The notes: generated by a model from the sequence alone, not told the origin. Shown: positions 23,206 through 36,060, counted from the first letter of the stretch. The stretch: 64,000 nt of DNA from Isoetes taiwanensis (GCA_021234155.1 JAJEKV010000063.1:776947-840946); one strand, 5' to 3'. Made by a program: numbers and translations.

Positions 23206-25515
23206 ATTATTGAATAAGCCAAAAGTTATCTATGTTAATTTGCCATTAAATTAAATAAGCTAAATATTCAAGATAGTTAATTAATAACTAATTATATTAA
23301 CTAATTAGTAATTAATTAACTAAGCAAATGCCACTTGGGCCAAATCGATTGGCCCAAGAGAACTTGCCAACCCAGACTAATCCAAATGGGAGCTTCCACC
23401 CCAATTTGCCCCAAATCGATTTGCGGGCAATTGGAGGAGGAGGAGCAGCCTATTCAACCAGCCGAGGATGGAGAACCTGAGAGATAAAAGATCTGGTTAG
23501 CTTGAGATTGTAGATAGAGATTGAGCTTGATTGTTTAGATGGATGATTAATCTCTTATTGATGTTCTATTTGAAGTTATGAATGAATTTATAAATTATGT
23601 TAGTTCTTCTGCTGCACCTCTTGTGCTTGTGGGATTACAAGGGGTAGAGACCTAAAGGCTACGTAGAAGTAGAGATGCTCCTAGCTAGAAACCATTAAAT
23701 CCCAATAAATGCAGCCTGTGCACAAGAGCCCACCTGGCTATGGATGTTATGTTATGGTTGAGCACCAGACAACGGACACAATGGAGATATGGGAGTGGAG
23801 CCTTGCCGTTGTTCCCTTAGTGTGCTAGACTTATAGTCGGTCACCGCGTGCGGGCTGAGTATAGGTCTGACACCCCCTGAGTCTCACAAGCAATGTTCTA
23901 TCGGGACGACCTAGGGGCTCGGTGTTAGCCTTTTGGGGGGTTTAAGTCAGGTATAGATGGGTGTCACCAGTGGCTTCACCATCCTCTAGCCACCCATGGA
24001 ACCATTGTGCTCCCTGAAGGGACTTGTCCCATTCATGCCTCATCGGACCGGGGAGATGCAACCTGGAGTAGTCTCATAGGGTGATTCCATGGGATTACAT
24101 CTCCGGAAGACTACAAGCATGCCATAACATGTTTCAGCCTATCTGCAAAGTGTGCACAGAAGGGGCGGTTGGAGTGGACTACCCTAGCCATTGTTCTATG
24201 CTAGCCAATGCCATTGTCATGACTCTGTCTGTTGATATCCAGAGACCCTAACCGTCAATTGACCCCTGTTTGAGCCCAGGGTAGAACCCTCATTTATGAT
24301 GCATTTCATATGCTATATGGGTATTATGCTGATGTTGCCTTTGATGGATGGGCCACCCTTCGAGGTGGTATATTATTTATGTATATGGTTGCTAGGTGCT
24401 AACATATGTGTACGCTTCGCTATATAGGATTTCCCATAGAAGGCGTGGGACGAATGACACCTCCGTGCCCGTCACCCAGACACTTGCCCATCACAAGTAG
24501 TCGGAGTCAAATGGGGGGCCTTTCCATGGTGATTGAGTTGCCATGGGAGGGGAATTTCTCGTATTTATATGATGGGGGCATCGTATAGGTCGGGAAGCGT
24601 CACAAAATGCAGAAAGCAGTAGTCAATTCATTAGTTTTGCGTGAAATAGCAAGATCACGTTGGACTTTTCTGCTACAGGAAACATGACATGTTGGTGCTG
24701 AGAAAGGGCACTGACTGTTTGCAACATCTGTGGCATTTCCCTCATTCATGCTCTTTTACTTATTGGTGTCCTCTACTCCTAAGTTTCGGTTTTTCCTTTC
24801 AACTTCCTTGATGCAAAGTCTTAAAACAAGAGACGCATTTGATGTTTCTAGTTTGTGCTTGCCCAAGTTTGAAGCCGGCAATCTTGCAGCATGTGAATAG
24901 TAAATTACTTGAGAACCTGCACTATGCAGTTTGGAAAGCATTTTTTCTTGCAGGCACTAGATCCAATTCAAGTCAATGACAGATTCGAACATTGAGATGT
25001 TGTTCTTCGGGGAGAGCTTGCCCCCCCAATGATGATCAACTTCAATAATAAGCTGTAATTCAGAACTATCACCCCTTGCATATTTTCTAAATCTGAGATG
25101 TAGTTTATGACATGTACTTCAAGTTTCATAAGTTTTATATGGCAGTGGATGACATAGCTATGACATAGCTGTTAAAATTTGCAGCATTGAAGAATCTAAT
25201 TATGGCTTGTGGCATCTTGTGTTGCATTAGAATCTAATTATGGTTCCCGCATTATATGTTGCATTGGAATTCTGTACATATTTTATAAATGTGGTCACAT
25301 CACATGCATTATGCTTGAGCTACCACCGAAACATTTAAACTTATCATCATGTGTTTTTATGCTATTCCTTAGCCAACTTATAGATTAGAATAACTAAATC
25401 AAAGTTTTCATTCAACTATGTTTTGCCAAATTAGAATATAAGACCTTTTCAGGATCAACTAGAATACCCAAGCTTCTTAGTGATTAATATTTAAAGTTTA
25501 CCTATGTTTCCTAAT
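23206..25515. other. No recognised gene; possible LTR remains
   Basis: Counterpart of 1691-4005. The open frame seen at 3146-3454 is closed here. I cannot name any part with confidence. Confidence 0.45.
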
Positions 25516-25517
25516 AT

Positions 25518-25945
25518 TAGGGCTCGAAGGGCCCAATTTCTTTTAGATAGATAGATAGATAGATAGTATTTTTTAATATATAACCAACACATAACTACCA
25601 TTAACAATAACTAATACAAACCATTATATCTAACGCTTTTAAATTAAGATCCCCCTGAAACTCCCTTTGGTTTGGGTGTATATTCACACAGGGGGTGACG
25701 TAGGGCAGCGAAAGCCCCTAAAATCGTGTAATACATGTACAAAATCAACACCATTTAGTACATTGCCTCATACCTTATAATATTTTATAAACTTTGTTAT
25801 ACAGTATACTTAAACTTGTACAAGCATACCCCACAAAGAAGATTGCTATCTACGATCTTGACCGAGGAATAACTTGCAAATATGCTTATTCGACAGCTCT
25901 CGATGCCTGGAGTCACCCCTCGTGTGAATATGCACCCAAACATCT
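25518..25945. mobile_element. Foldback-type element, truncated copy (unit 2)
   Basis: Starts AGGGCTCGAAGGGCCC, itself able to pair, and carries TTTGGTTTGGGTGTATATTC (~25669) and the inverted GTGAATATGCACCCAAAC (~25924). Same structure as 4008-4440. Confidence 0.6.
25543..25566. repeat. (GATA)n microsatellite (unit 2)
   Basis: About six tandem TAGA units, matching 4032-4055. Confidence 0.9.
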
Positions 25946-27585
25946 CAGGATCTTAGAATGGAGAATTGCCAAGAAATGATCCATTCTATTAGAAATCATG
26001 GTGGTTTCAAAGCCCTAGCAAAACATTTGGGCTATAATGTTCTTGAGATTGACTGTATAAGTATTTCCCAGTAGTATAGCTTTCACTCTGCCTGTTGGAT
26101 GTCTTCAATTTTCTTATTCATACGATGATAAGACCATCTTGAAACCAACTGCATAACACTTGTATGTTCGTGTAAATGTAGAATGTTCTTTCCATTACAT
26201 TTACTACCATGAACAGGCTTAATAATTGCATTTAGTATTGTCCAGTGTCAAAATGTTTGAAGATCCCTGCATTCAAGTGTCCCCTAAGCTACGGCTTCCC
26301 ATGGACGTTAAAAATTCCATCATCATCGTCGTCGTCGTCATCACAAATTGTCGTCGTCATCGCAAATTGTGTGTACATGAACAACGTGTACATCTAAACA
26401 ATGTGTGAATCAAGGAATATCTCATTTCTACTTTGATTTTATTGCAACATGATGTCTCCAAGCTCAGGTGCAAAAGAGCACGATGTCTTTTGATCTTGTT
26501 AAGCAAAGAGAGCATATATAGACAATGCGTGTTTCAACATCGCGAATTTGTTTATACCAATCATTACTCATTCCATGTGCACCTTTGAATCACTACCTAG
26601 TTAAAATAGACAATAACTAAACCCATTCCACATCTATTCTTCTAAAGCTGGAAATCCTGACATTATATTAGCATAATCTTTTAGTGCAAGCAACGTGGGC
26701 TTTGTCCCATTGTTTTAAAGGGCCGACGAAACCTATAACAAAAGAGGTATATCGAGCTGACGAAACTTCTGATATGCCTCTAAAACTGCAGGTTCACAAG
26801 GATTTATCATCACACTACGCAGTAAGTTGAATATGCAAAAGATTCACAAAAATATCACACTAAATAGATAACAAGATAGGGAGTGATGTTCGAATAGCAT
26901 GAAGACTGAATGTTCGAATAGCATGAAGACTGAATAGCATGAAGACTGTTGCCATGGCAATTAACATTTCTATATGCATCTTATCAATGTGTGTCTTCCT
27001 CATTTGCTCATGGTATACCCTACGATCACAACAGCATCCTAAGACTGCCACAACAAATGCAAAATCAAACCAAAGGAGAGCAACACATATGCAGCCCTGG
27101 CATACCCTACAAATGAATAATCCAAGTTCTAGAAGGCACTAATTTTCAATTAAGTTGCAAATGGTATGGTTATATCTAGAGATTAAAGATTAATCGAACT
27201 GAAATTAGGACGCAAAAGATAATACCTTCAACAACATAGGCAAGCAAGAGTGTGCTAATCTTCCTGTGTTGTTTGTGTGATGGAGTCACGAAACAGTACA
27301 AGTTTTGCATTGCCATAGGCGGCAACTCGGTTGATAACAGATTCCCGGCTGCATAAACTATTTTTGTTTCTATTTGTCTTTCTATTGACATTAAGTTTCA
27401 GGGCTGGTCTCGATAAAGATCGTTCTATTCGAGAGCATTAACAAACATATTTTCTTAGAAGCACAGTCTGGCATGCATCAACATAAATGTTTCACATGAT
27501 AACATAACAAACAGAGAAGCTTGACTCTAAATGGATAAGGCACTGAAGACATTGTTTCCGTATGTCATGCCATGTAGTCTCCAGC
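25946..27585. other. No recognised gene
   Basis: Counterpart of 4441-6080. It contains a short GTC/ATC-rich run at 26320-26370 that is not in unit 1, and the AATAGCATGAAGACTGAAT direct repeat near 26900. Confidence 0.45.
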
Positions 27586-27589
27586 CACT

Positions 27590-28765
27590 GAACAAGCGCA
27601 TCCATCCCCTAGTATAAGCCGGATTTAGTTGACCAAACCAAAACATTTACTTGGTTTAAGCATCCTGTATGGGCTAGGAGATCGACTATACGCGTACAAT
27701 GGGAAGTTGATCCAATCCCTTGCATGAATTTCATGCTCATGAAGTACCAGTAACCTTCATCTACTTCTGCATGGCTACATAAGTTAAGCAGACTTGTAAA
27801 AAGACAATTCATTAGGCATCATGCACTCTTGCTGCTGCATCATATCGAATCATTCAAGAGCAAGACAACTATTGCCATGTCGGATCGGCAAAGCGCAAAA
27901 AGCATTGTGAGCTTCCCCTAGGCTGTTGCATACATATCGACAACAGTATTCCCTAGAACAGCATCTAACTCAAGTTTGCATTGAATAACCTGTTTGTGAA
28001 TAAGTCTGCATTCTCTATTGCTCCTATGCCTGTATATGCTTGTAAAACACTAAAAAAGGTGACATCTGGTCTAATGCACTCCAGCAGCATTTGCTTATAC
28101 AATTAAAGAGTCCCAATGCCTTCACCATGCTGCACAAATCCTGCAATATATTCCATATGTAACTAAATTTTGATTGAGCAACTTATCAAATACTTCAAAT
28201 GCCTGCATACATATCAACTAGGGCGCTATCTATAACAGCATCAATATAATATCCACACCAACAACAGATTGATGAATGAGGGTCTTGTCTATTGCTCCTA
28301 TGGGCCATAGCACATGCTTTCAGCATGCTAGAAAAAACTACTCATTTGGCTCTACACCTTGCTCTTGCATCGGTTCAAAACATTGGAGGGCAAGATGAGA
28401 ATCTCCATGCTGGATATGTCCATCAGTCATAAGTGCACCCCAGGCTACAACATCCGCACCCCAGGCTACCACATCTGTTGCATGTTCTTATAATATTCTA
28501 TAGCAAGAGGGGATTAGCTACTCTGGGCATAGCCCCAATTATTGTACTCTATGATACAACATTTTGTCTTGTAATCTATCAAAGATCCTTCGTTCTTCCA
28601 GTAGACATTCACACTTGGCATACATGTCAATTAAAATGCTTCCTAGCAAGACATCTAGTTTATTACTACTTCTCAAAATATAGCCATGGACGGTTCTTCC
28701 CTGTAATGGAGCTCTTAAGATGGTATAAGCTGCAGTCTCTCATTCAATTGATGTGCCAGTTACGC
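27590..28765 (-). pseudogene. Degenerate pentatricopeptide repeat (PPR) gene, unit 2
   Basis: Same relic as in unit 1. Minus-strand pieces include LDVLLGSILIDMYAKCECL near 28640, DVVAWGA (twice) with LALQCFEPMQEQGVEPN near 28350-28470, HKQVIQCKLELDAVLGN and VVDMYA near 27930-28000, and LCSHAEVDEGYWYF with CTRIVDLLAHTGCLNQ at 27650-27790. The order and the DMYAKC and CSHA signatures fit plant PLS-type PPR proteins, which act in mitochondria or plastids. In-frame stops (such as TAG after VEPNE and after MYATA) and frame shifts show it is not functional. Confidence 0.75.
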
Positions 28766-29474
28766 TTGCCCAGGGTTTCCCATGTATAGACGCTTGGTTT
28801 TATAAACTTATTGATCTGGTTTGCCTCAAAGGGGAGTTTTAAAACTCAAATTCGCTTTATTCACAGCTTGCAGCTCAAGATCATTCGTAGACATCAACTC
28901 CTCGAATTGAATAATAACTACATTACAACAAACAAGAATTTAGTGCCCTTGTGCACCCTCTAAACCCCAAATATGTCTAATCCTATTGACTCCATTAGGT
29001 GCAGTAATTTGTCAGCCAGATATGACGGAAAACACATGTAACAAAGTTCACAAATGAGATGCGAAGCCATAAAAATGACAACTTTCATCATCGTGTCAAA
29101 AAGAAAAACTCAGAAGAAACATCTCAAGGATAAAGATACTTATCTGCACCTATCAATGTTCCAGAAAGAGTTCAAAAATGCTTCGCCTTGTTACTTCTTT
29201 GTAATCATGATCTATGCCAGAAAGATGGAGATCGAAACTGCCAGAAACATGTAGTTGGTTTACTTATCCCAGTCCTGTTGGTCAACAGAACGAAATCAGT
29301 AAAGAACTCCCTAATGCAACCCTAATGAGAATCAGCGGTGCCAAATTGGGTTGGGCCAAAATTGAAGCCATCGGGGAGGAAACGGAAAATGGACAAAGGA
29401 TGTCCAATCTGGGACTCGAGAAGCAAAATTATCCCATGATATTTAAGATGGGCCATACAGGGACGTAATGGGTG
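28766..29474. other. Upstream region of the B3 gene, unit 2
   Basis: Separates the PPR relic (minus) from the B3 gene (plus). The small open frames here (29054-29254 and 29214-29468) are identical in both units but have no recognisable domain and lie upstream of the TATA box, so they are not called genes. Confidence 0.5.
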
Positions 29475-29485
29475 TTTATATAAGG
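29475..29485 (+). promoter_or_regulatory. TATA box of B3 gene, unit 2
   Basis: TTTATATAAGG is placed ~85 bases before the ATG at 29561. A start site ~30 bases downstream would leave a 5' leader of about 50 bases. Confidence 0.6.
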
Positions 29486-29560
29486 CAGTGCCATATAAGG
29501 ACCATATTCATGCAGCATAGAGGGTGCATTGGTTGTGCATGAACTTGCCTGTGGATTCTC

Positions 29561-30919
29561 ATGTCAGAACAGATCGAAGGAAAAGGCAAGTCTGTAGTGG
29601 TGGAGCACAAGGAAGAAAACGGCAAGTCCCTAGCCATGGCTCCTCCTGACCCACAAAAGTCGCATGGTATTCGAGTATTTGGCCGATTATTAATCGAGGG
29701 CCTCAACCCTTATTCACCCCAAGGTCTAGAGAGGGACCTCGGAGAAGCCCCAGGTGCAAGTTCTAGGAATGTAGTTAGCGAAACATTCCCGGGTGCAAGT
29801 TCTAGCAAAACTTTCCCAGGTGCAAGTTCTGGGAATGAAGTTAGCAGAAAGCTTTGTGTTCAACGTCCTCACAATGAAGTGCACAATGACTCCAAGCATT
29901 ATTGCAACAATGATCCAGAGCAAGGTTGTGGAACAGAGGCAAACAATGTGAGCACGGCTTCTCAAAGTGAAAGCGCAGGTAATGTATCTCAAAATGCTAG
30001 TGACTTAGTACAGCGTGATAATATTGATCATAATGAAGAGCTGGCGACACAAGGTGAAAGTCCCGAGTCTCGACTCGGCTCTTGCGAATCTGAAGAGTCT
30101 AGTATCATTAGCACTCGAGCTTGTAGCCAACACCCTTTGTCTCCCCCATGGCATGTTTTGAACCTACATGTTCCTCAGTCTCCACCATGGCATGCTTTGA
30201 ACTTACATGTTCCTCCAGCCAATTTTCCAAATTTCTCAAGTGCTATACCAATGAACCTTCCAAACACGTTTTCCTTTACATATCCTCCCCCTATATATCA
30301 CACCTCATTGAGTATTGGCCCTCTAAAGGATTTTCTTCCTAATCATCCCGAAATGATTTCTCCATGTTCCCATCCCTCAAAAATCCCTCACTCCCTTCCA
30401 CTATCTTCTCCAAGAAATACCCTTCCCCTTGTGAATTCCCCTCTAGGGAACCCTCAAACAAGGAGCCTCCTTCCACTCATGTACCCTCCACCAAAACATG
30501 GCCCTCCATTCAAGCATTTGTTTACTAAGATTTTGACAGCTAGTGATGTTGGAAATCTCAATCGTCTTATTATTCCCAAGGAGAATGCCCAAACATATTT
30601 TCCAGAACTTTATGTTGATCCTGCTAAAGTAGAAAACTTTATGATGCTTTCATTTAAAGATCTCTATGATAAGAAAAAGATATGGGAGTTCAAGTACACA
30701 TTTTGGAAAAGTAGTCAATCCTATGTGCTCACCAGAGGTTGGAAGAGATATGTGGATAGGTACAATCTAAATCACCTTGATCAAGTTTCTTTCTATGTGA
30801 ATTTATACACTAGAGAACTTTACATGGATTTTTGGATGGCTTTGAACAACAATGCATGTCCCCAGCAAGAAGATTCGACAATCCCATCGACAAACTCCAC
30901 CAGTGAAGCTGATCCTTAA
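29561..30919 (+). CDS. B3-domain transcription factor (RAV/NGATHA-like B3), 452 aa
   Basis: A nuclear DNA-binding regulator, by family. The B3 domain spans about residues 317-428: FTKILTASDVGNLNRLIIPK and ENAQTYFPEL, then WEFKYTFWKSSQSYVLTRGW and DQVSFY. The SQSYVL..GW signature matches the RAV/NGA branch of plant B3 proteins more than the ABI3/FUS3/LEC2 or VAL branches. No AP2 domain is present. The N-terminal ~315 residues are low-complexity and Ser/Pro/Asn-rich, with internal repeats (FPGASS three times; SPPWH(V/A)LNLHVP twice). The gene has no intron in this span. The start is the first ATG downstream of a TATA box. The unit 1 copy is frameshifted. Target genes cannot be inferred. Confidence 0.85.
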   Translation: MSEQIEGKGKSVVVEHKEENGKSLAMAPPDPQKSHGIRVFGRLLIEGLNPYSPQGLERDLGEAPGASSRNVVSETFPGASSSKTFPGASSGNEVSRKLCVQRPHNEVHNDSKHYCNNDPEQGCGTEANNVSTASQSESAGNVSQNASDLVQRDNIDHNEELATQGESPESRLGSCESEESSIISTRACSQHPLSPPWHVLNLHVPQSPPWHALNLHVPPANFPNFSSAIPMNLPNTFSFTYPPPIYHTSLSIGPLKDFLPNHPEMISPCSHPSKIPHSLPLSSPRNTLPLVNSPLGNPQTRSLLPLMYPPPKHGPPFKHLFTKILTASDVGNLNRLIIPKENAQTYFPELYVDPAKVENFMMLSFKDLYDKKKIWEFKYTFWKSSQSYVLTRGWKRYVDRYNLNHLDQVSFYVNLYTRELYMDFWMALNNNACPQQEDSTIPSTNSTSEADP

Positions 30920-31905
30920 TCTTTAGTTGATCAAGTTTCTTTCTAAGTGGAGTTATACACTAAAGCGTTTCACATGGATTTTGGAAGGCTTTGAACAATT
31001 ACTCATACCCTACCCCAGCAAGATGATTCCCCCCGACAGCAAGATGATTCCCCCCGACAAGAGTATACGACAATCCCACCGACAAATACCCATCAAGGAA
31101 AGTTGATCTTTAATTTGTTTTTATCTTTAATCTTTAGTAGTTCTTTGATATGTATAATTACATTTGTAAATACAGTTTACATAATAAATTTTTGTTACAT
31201 AGTCTTCTCACATTTTTAAATATGGTTTAAAAAATTCTGGTGTTATACTTTCAATTTATGTTTTTTAATATATCGATTTTTATACGTCTGAGACAAACTT
31301 TTTTTTCCTCTTCCCTTTCCTTAGGTGTGGAGGTGTATTCTAGATGCCTTAAAATACGACCTTTAGATATTTTAATCAATTAAATATAGCTCTTTTTTCT
31401 TCTACAATTAAATATAGTGGTCCTTAATCTTTAGTTGATCAAGTTTCTTTCTAAGTGAAGTTATACACTAAAGCATTTCACATGGATTTTGGAAGGCTTT
31501 GAACAACTACTCATACCCCAGCAAGATGATTCCCCCCGACAAGAGTATACGACAATCCCACCGACAAATACCCATCAAGGAAAGTTGATCTTTAATTTGT
31601 TTTTATCTTTAATCTTTAGTAGTTCTTTGATATGTATAGTTACATTTGTAAATACGGTTTACATAATAAATTTTTGTTACATCTTCTCACATTTTTAAAT
31701 ATGGTTTAAAAAATTCTGGTTTTATACTTTCAATTTATGTTTTTTAATATATCGATTTTTATACGTCTGAGACAAACTTTTTTTTCCTCTTCCCTTTCCT
31801 TGGGTGTGGAGGTGTATTCTAGATGCCTTAAAATACGACCTTTAGATATTTTAATCAATTAAATACAGCTCTTTTTTCTTCTACAATTAAATATAGTGGT
31901 TTTGA
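30920..31905 (+). repeat. Two tandem ~490 bp copies of the B3 3' end (unit 2)
   Basis: Bases 30912-31420 and 31421-31905 are tandem. Each begins with a decayed copy of the terminal B3 codons (GATCAAGTTTCTTTCTAAGT, then TTTTGGAAGGCTTTGAACAA) and continues through a common AT-rich 3' stretch with CCTCTTCCCTTTCCTT. With the coding end at 30778-30919 this makes three iterations. They probably lie within or just after the 3' UTR. Confidence 0.8.
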
Positions 31906-33849
31906 CAAGATTGTATGCTAAGATTCCATGATGTGTTAGTGCCTAGATTTTCATAACCTTAAAGACATTTCAAGTAATCAAATGTAGCTCGCATAAACTA
32001 TGTTCATTGCGTTCTACAATAAATAATCTAGACATATATTTAAAAGCAGTTCATTCCATGGCGTATTACCACCTGGATTTTGTCTACATTGAATACCAAG
32101 TCCTTAAATTCAAAGCAATGGCATAAGAAAATTAGGGAGGTAAAATTTTGACCATTGATTTAAAGATAAAACTTGAACCCTTGATTTGAAGATAAAAAGT
32201 GGGGCCGATGGCATTATTGAATGAAAATTAATGTAGCACAAAATTAGGAAGGTAAATTTTGAATTGTTGAAATAAAGATAAACTTTGAACATGGGCGGTA
32301 TACCGAGGAGGAGCAGCAATTATCCTAGACCATTGGCCGTCTAATCCGTGGACAGGCTATGTCTAGGGTCTCTCAGCAATACCATATCATCAGAACAGAT
32401 AGCTTTTTTGTTACGGGGCTTTGTCTCCATGTTGTGCTTTGTTTAGGCTTATGCCTTTTTGTTCTGTAGGGGGCTCACGCCCTCTTTTCTTTGTTTGGGT
32501 CCCATAACCCGATAGGGTTCTCGTGGACGATAAAAACTTATCTTTATCTTTATCTATTTAAAGATAAAGAAGGTGCAATGGCAATATTGAATGACAATTA
32601 ATGTCTCACATTCTATGAGACCTTTTTTTTAATTCGAGTTTCAAATACTCCTAGCTTGAAGTGGAGGCATCCGATCTAATTGCACATGTATAGTTTATTG
32701 ATCAGACGTCTTTTTGTTGTACTGCTGCCAGAAGGCATCTGAAGGTGTACAAAATACATACTGATTATCTCCAACAATTTGTTATAGTCTCTGCTTTTGA
32801 TTTACTTCTAGTCCAACTAGCCACTTGGTATTTGGAAAAGAGGTGTGTAAACCTAGATTCCCTCCATGGACTCTATTTCCTAGTCAATAAAAGTTGTAGT
32901 TATAAAACTGTAAATCTCCGCTGTCTGCTCACCTGATACACTTTTCTAATTCAAATGCACATCTGCGTGTATACTCTTTTTCATTATTGCTCAAAGGGGA
33001 AAAGTTCATCCAAAGGGAAACTCTAGAAGACTGTTGTTGGGACCCAACTATCACAGATTGGAATTTTAATTGACTAGAGAAGTATTGTAGTCAACAAAAA
33101 GATGTTAGATGGAGGCCATGCTCACCCAATTTTTCTTACCTTATACTTTTCTTTTTAATCGCCCAACCCTCTAAATCCCGTAAAAGTGGAGGAATTCTAA
33201 AAGCTTAAAGCTTTTGCATTTTTTTTATTTGATCTCTACATGCTTTAAATGGAGCATTCTCTCGTACAATGTGTTTATGAGCTTATATTCCAACCAAAAG
33301 TCGTAAGTTTATTGCACATGGAAAGGGTGACGTTTTTTTTTTTTACTCTTTATTGTAAGTTTTATGATGGACAAAAGTAGTAATATAATGTGACTTGTAG
33401 TTTATAACATGCAAAGACATACATTTCTACATCATAATAAGTAGATGGAACATCTTTCTTACGAGACTTTTCTAAATAGTACTTTTCTAGGTATCACATT
33501 TGGTGCCCCCATAAGTGCTGGTTGTGCTTACCAACTTCCAGGTTTGTTGTATGTTCCCACATGCAGATGCATGACAAGGCATAGATCTTTCTCGACCACA
33601 AGCACATAATCTACGATGCTAGATCCACTCTTCATTCTCGTGCCAACAAATGTAGAGGGAGGATGGTGACCATTGTCCATTGCATGACCATTGCATGAAA
33701 CACCTTGAGACCCCATAACCAGAATCTATATCTATCTAACATAAACACCTTGTGATTACACCGAGAGCCCTCGATGAATCCGAATCCTAAAGCTATCTAT
33801 TTGGGGATTCTATCTCACGTCGATTTGGGAATTCTATGTAAGCCCCATC
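31906..33849. other. No recognised gene
   Basis: Counterpart of 10441-12370. AT-rich with no coding evidence. Confidence 0.5.
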
Positions 33850-34138
33850 TTGGCCATTGATCCCAAGATCCTATGACTCATGTCGCTTTAGATCCTCGTT
33901 GTTGGTATGAGATCCTATGGCTCACGTTGCTCTAGACATTTGGCATTTGCCACGTGACGCGATGTTGGCCCTAAATGAGGCCCAAGATTCTACGGCTCAC
34001 ATTGCATGCTCGGCCCTTAAGGTGAGCCTTTTAAAGTTTTTATGTTGTTTAAGGGATTTGAACCCTTGTCATTGCCTCCCAACCCCCCATTCTTTTTTTT
34101 TTTTGGAAGAACCACTAGGCCAAGTATTAATTCATTAA
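33850..34138 (-). mobile_element. SINE with tRNA-like head (copy A, unit 2)
   Basis: Minus strand: A-box-like TGGCCTAGTGGTT near 34120, B-box-like GGGTTCAAATCC near 34061, then the GCATGCTCGG body block near 34005. Counterpart of 12375-12665. Confidence 0.6.
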
Positions 34139-34171
34139 AATAATTGATGTTTTAAGCATACTTAGGGGGTT

Positions 34172-35075
34172 CTGTCTGGGTTCTGTTTTCCATGTGTGGC
34201 AGTCTACAGTTGCATCCGAGAGTCATTTTTTTCCTCAAGCATCAATTCTGCAGAGTTCTTAGCGGGTGTTTTTCGGTCCAAAGGGGTCCGCTAGCAGTTG
34301 GGTTGTTTCTCGCCTCAAGCCCGTCAGTCCTCCCATTTATTTTCCATTCAGGTATATTTTCTGCAGAGTTTTTTCTTCATAGGTCAGCATTGATTTGCTT
34401 TCAAGATTTTACTTGCATAGTTTGCTATGAAATCGCTCCATTTTGTTCAGCCCAAATTGCAAACGGAGTAGTTTTTTGCAGAAATTTTCTTCCGGGGTCA
34501 GCGCTAATCGTTTGAGATTGTAGCTGTAATTATTTTCAGTGGTTGTTTGCAGCTCCATTGATCTCTCCAAGCTGCAAATATGTTAAAGCTATAGAAGGTT
34601 TTATTGTGGCCATTTGCTGTCTGGGTTCTGTTTTCCGTGTGTGGCAGTCTACAGTTGCATCTGAGAGTCGCTTTTTTCCTCAAGCATCAATTCTGCAGAG
34701 TTCTTAGCGGGTGTTTTTTGGTCCAATGGGGTCGGCTAGCAGTTGGGTTGTTTCTTGCCTCAAGCCTGTCAGTCCTCCCATTTATTTTCTATTCAAGTAT
34801 ATTTTCTGTAGAGTTTTTTCTTCATGGGTCAGCATTGATTTGCTTTCAAGATTGTACCTGCATAGTTTGCTGTGAAAACGCTCCATTTTGTTCAGCCCAA
34901 ATTGCAAACGGACTAGTTTTTTGCAGAAATTTTCTTCGGGGATCAGCGCTAATCGTTTGAGATTGTAGCTGCAATTATTTTCAGTGGTCGTTTGCTTGAC
35001 TGTCAGCTTCATTGATCTCTCCAAGCTGCAAATAGGTTAAAGCTATAGAAGGTTTTATTGTGGCCATTTGCTTGG
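34172..35075. repeat. ~445 bp tandem repeat, two copies (unit 2)
   Basis: Bases 34172-34617 and 34618-35060 share blocks TGTGTGGCAGTCTACAGTTG, TTGATTTGCTTTCAAGATT and TTTGAGATTGTAGCTG. They are more alike here than in unit 1. A third, short start (GGTTAAAGCTACAGAAGG) follows at ~35101. Function unknown. Confidence 0.8.
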
Positions 35076-36060
35076 CAGCCACATACCAAGTTGCAATCAG
35101 GTTAAAGCTACAGAAGGATTTTATTGCATTCTTAGTATTTCTGTATGTTTCATTGTTAAAAATTCGTATCTGTTGAAGAATATCTGAAGTCTTTGGTTTT
35201 CATGACCACATTTTTGTCTCAATATTCTTGCCCCGTCAAGCATTCTCGCCTTGAAAGAGTTTTGTAGATGATAATAAACTTAAAAGTAGCATATGTTGAC
35301 ATAGATTTGTCGCTTTTACAAGTTGTTGCATCATCGAAAGCGGATCTGATGCTAAAAGTCGTTTTGAGATGTATCTAAGTGTCTATTTCATAAACGAATA
35401 AAGTGTCAAAGATGAAGCCAAGCTTGTTGCAACATACTTGATATTAAAATATCCCATTCGATACTATGCAGGAGAATTTGAACTTATCAAATAAATCAAA
35501 GATACCCAACTATCTATGGCCCATATGGAATTTATAACGGTTTGGAGCATTTGGTCTATTATTTCAACATCCCCTTTCATCCTCAGATGACTATACTCCT
35601 TCCTATTGTCAAATGATATTTGAAACACAGACTTGGGAGTAAGCATGGAATGATGCCTTTGTTCTCATGGACTTGGTTACAGTTGGAACATAAACTATTA
35701 TGGCTTTTTGCCAAATGGATTTTCAAATACGTCTTCCAAGAGATTTTAACATCCTCACAGCTCCAATGACAAGGATGATGCTCTATCTTGCTCTAGCTCT
35801 ACCTTCACGGTTGGATCCATGTTCGATGAATATGGCACCACCATTATTATGAGCAACATGCTTATGAGCGGTCCCACTATTGCATCAATCAACATTATCA
35901 CATGTTACATCACTACAATATTGAAGCCTTTAAACTTTATATCATGGTTTCTATTTCTTTTTGCTATTTTAAATTTCTAAATAAATAGATATCAATAAAA
36001 TGTTTTTAATAGTGTCTATAATATCATTACAAATATTTTCTACTTCGTTCATCAATTCTT
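35076..36060. other. No recognised gene
   Basis: Counterpart of 13604-14560. AT-rich, no supported coding sequence. Confidence 0.45.

Noticed and set aside
29214..29468. 84-codon frame upstream of B3, identical in unit 1
   Set aside because: Identity reflects the recent duplication. The frame lies upstream of the B3 TATA box and has no domain.
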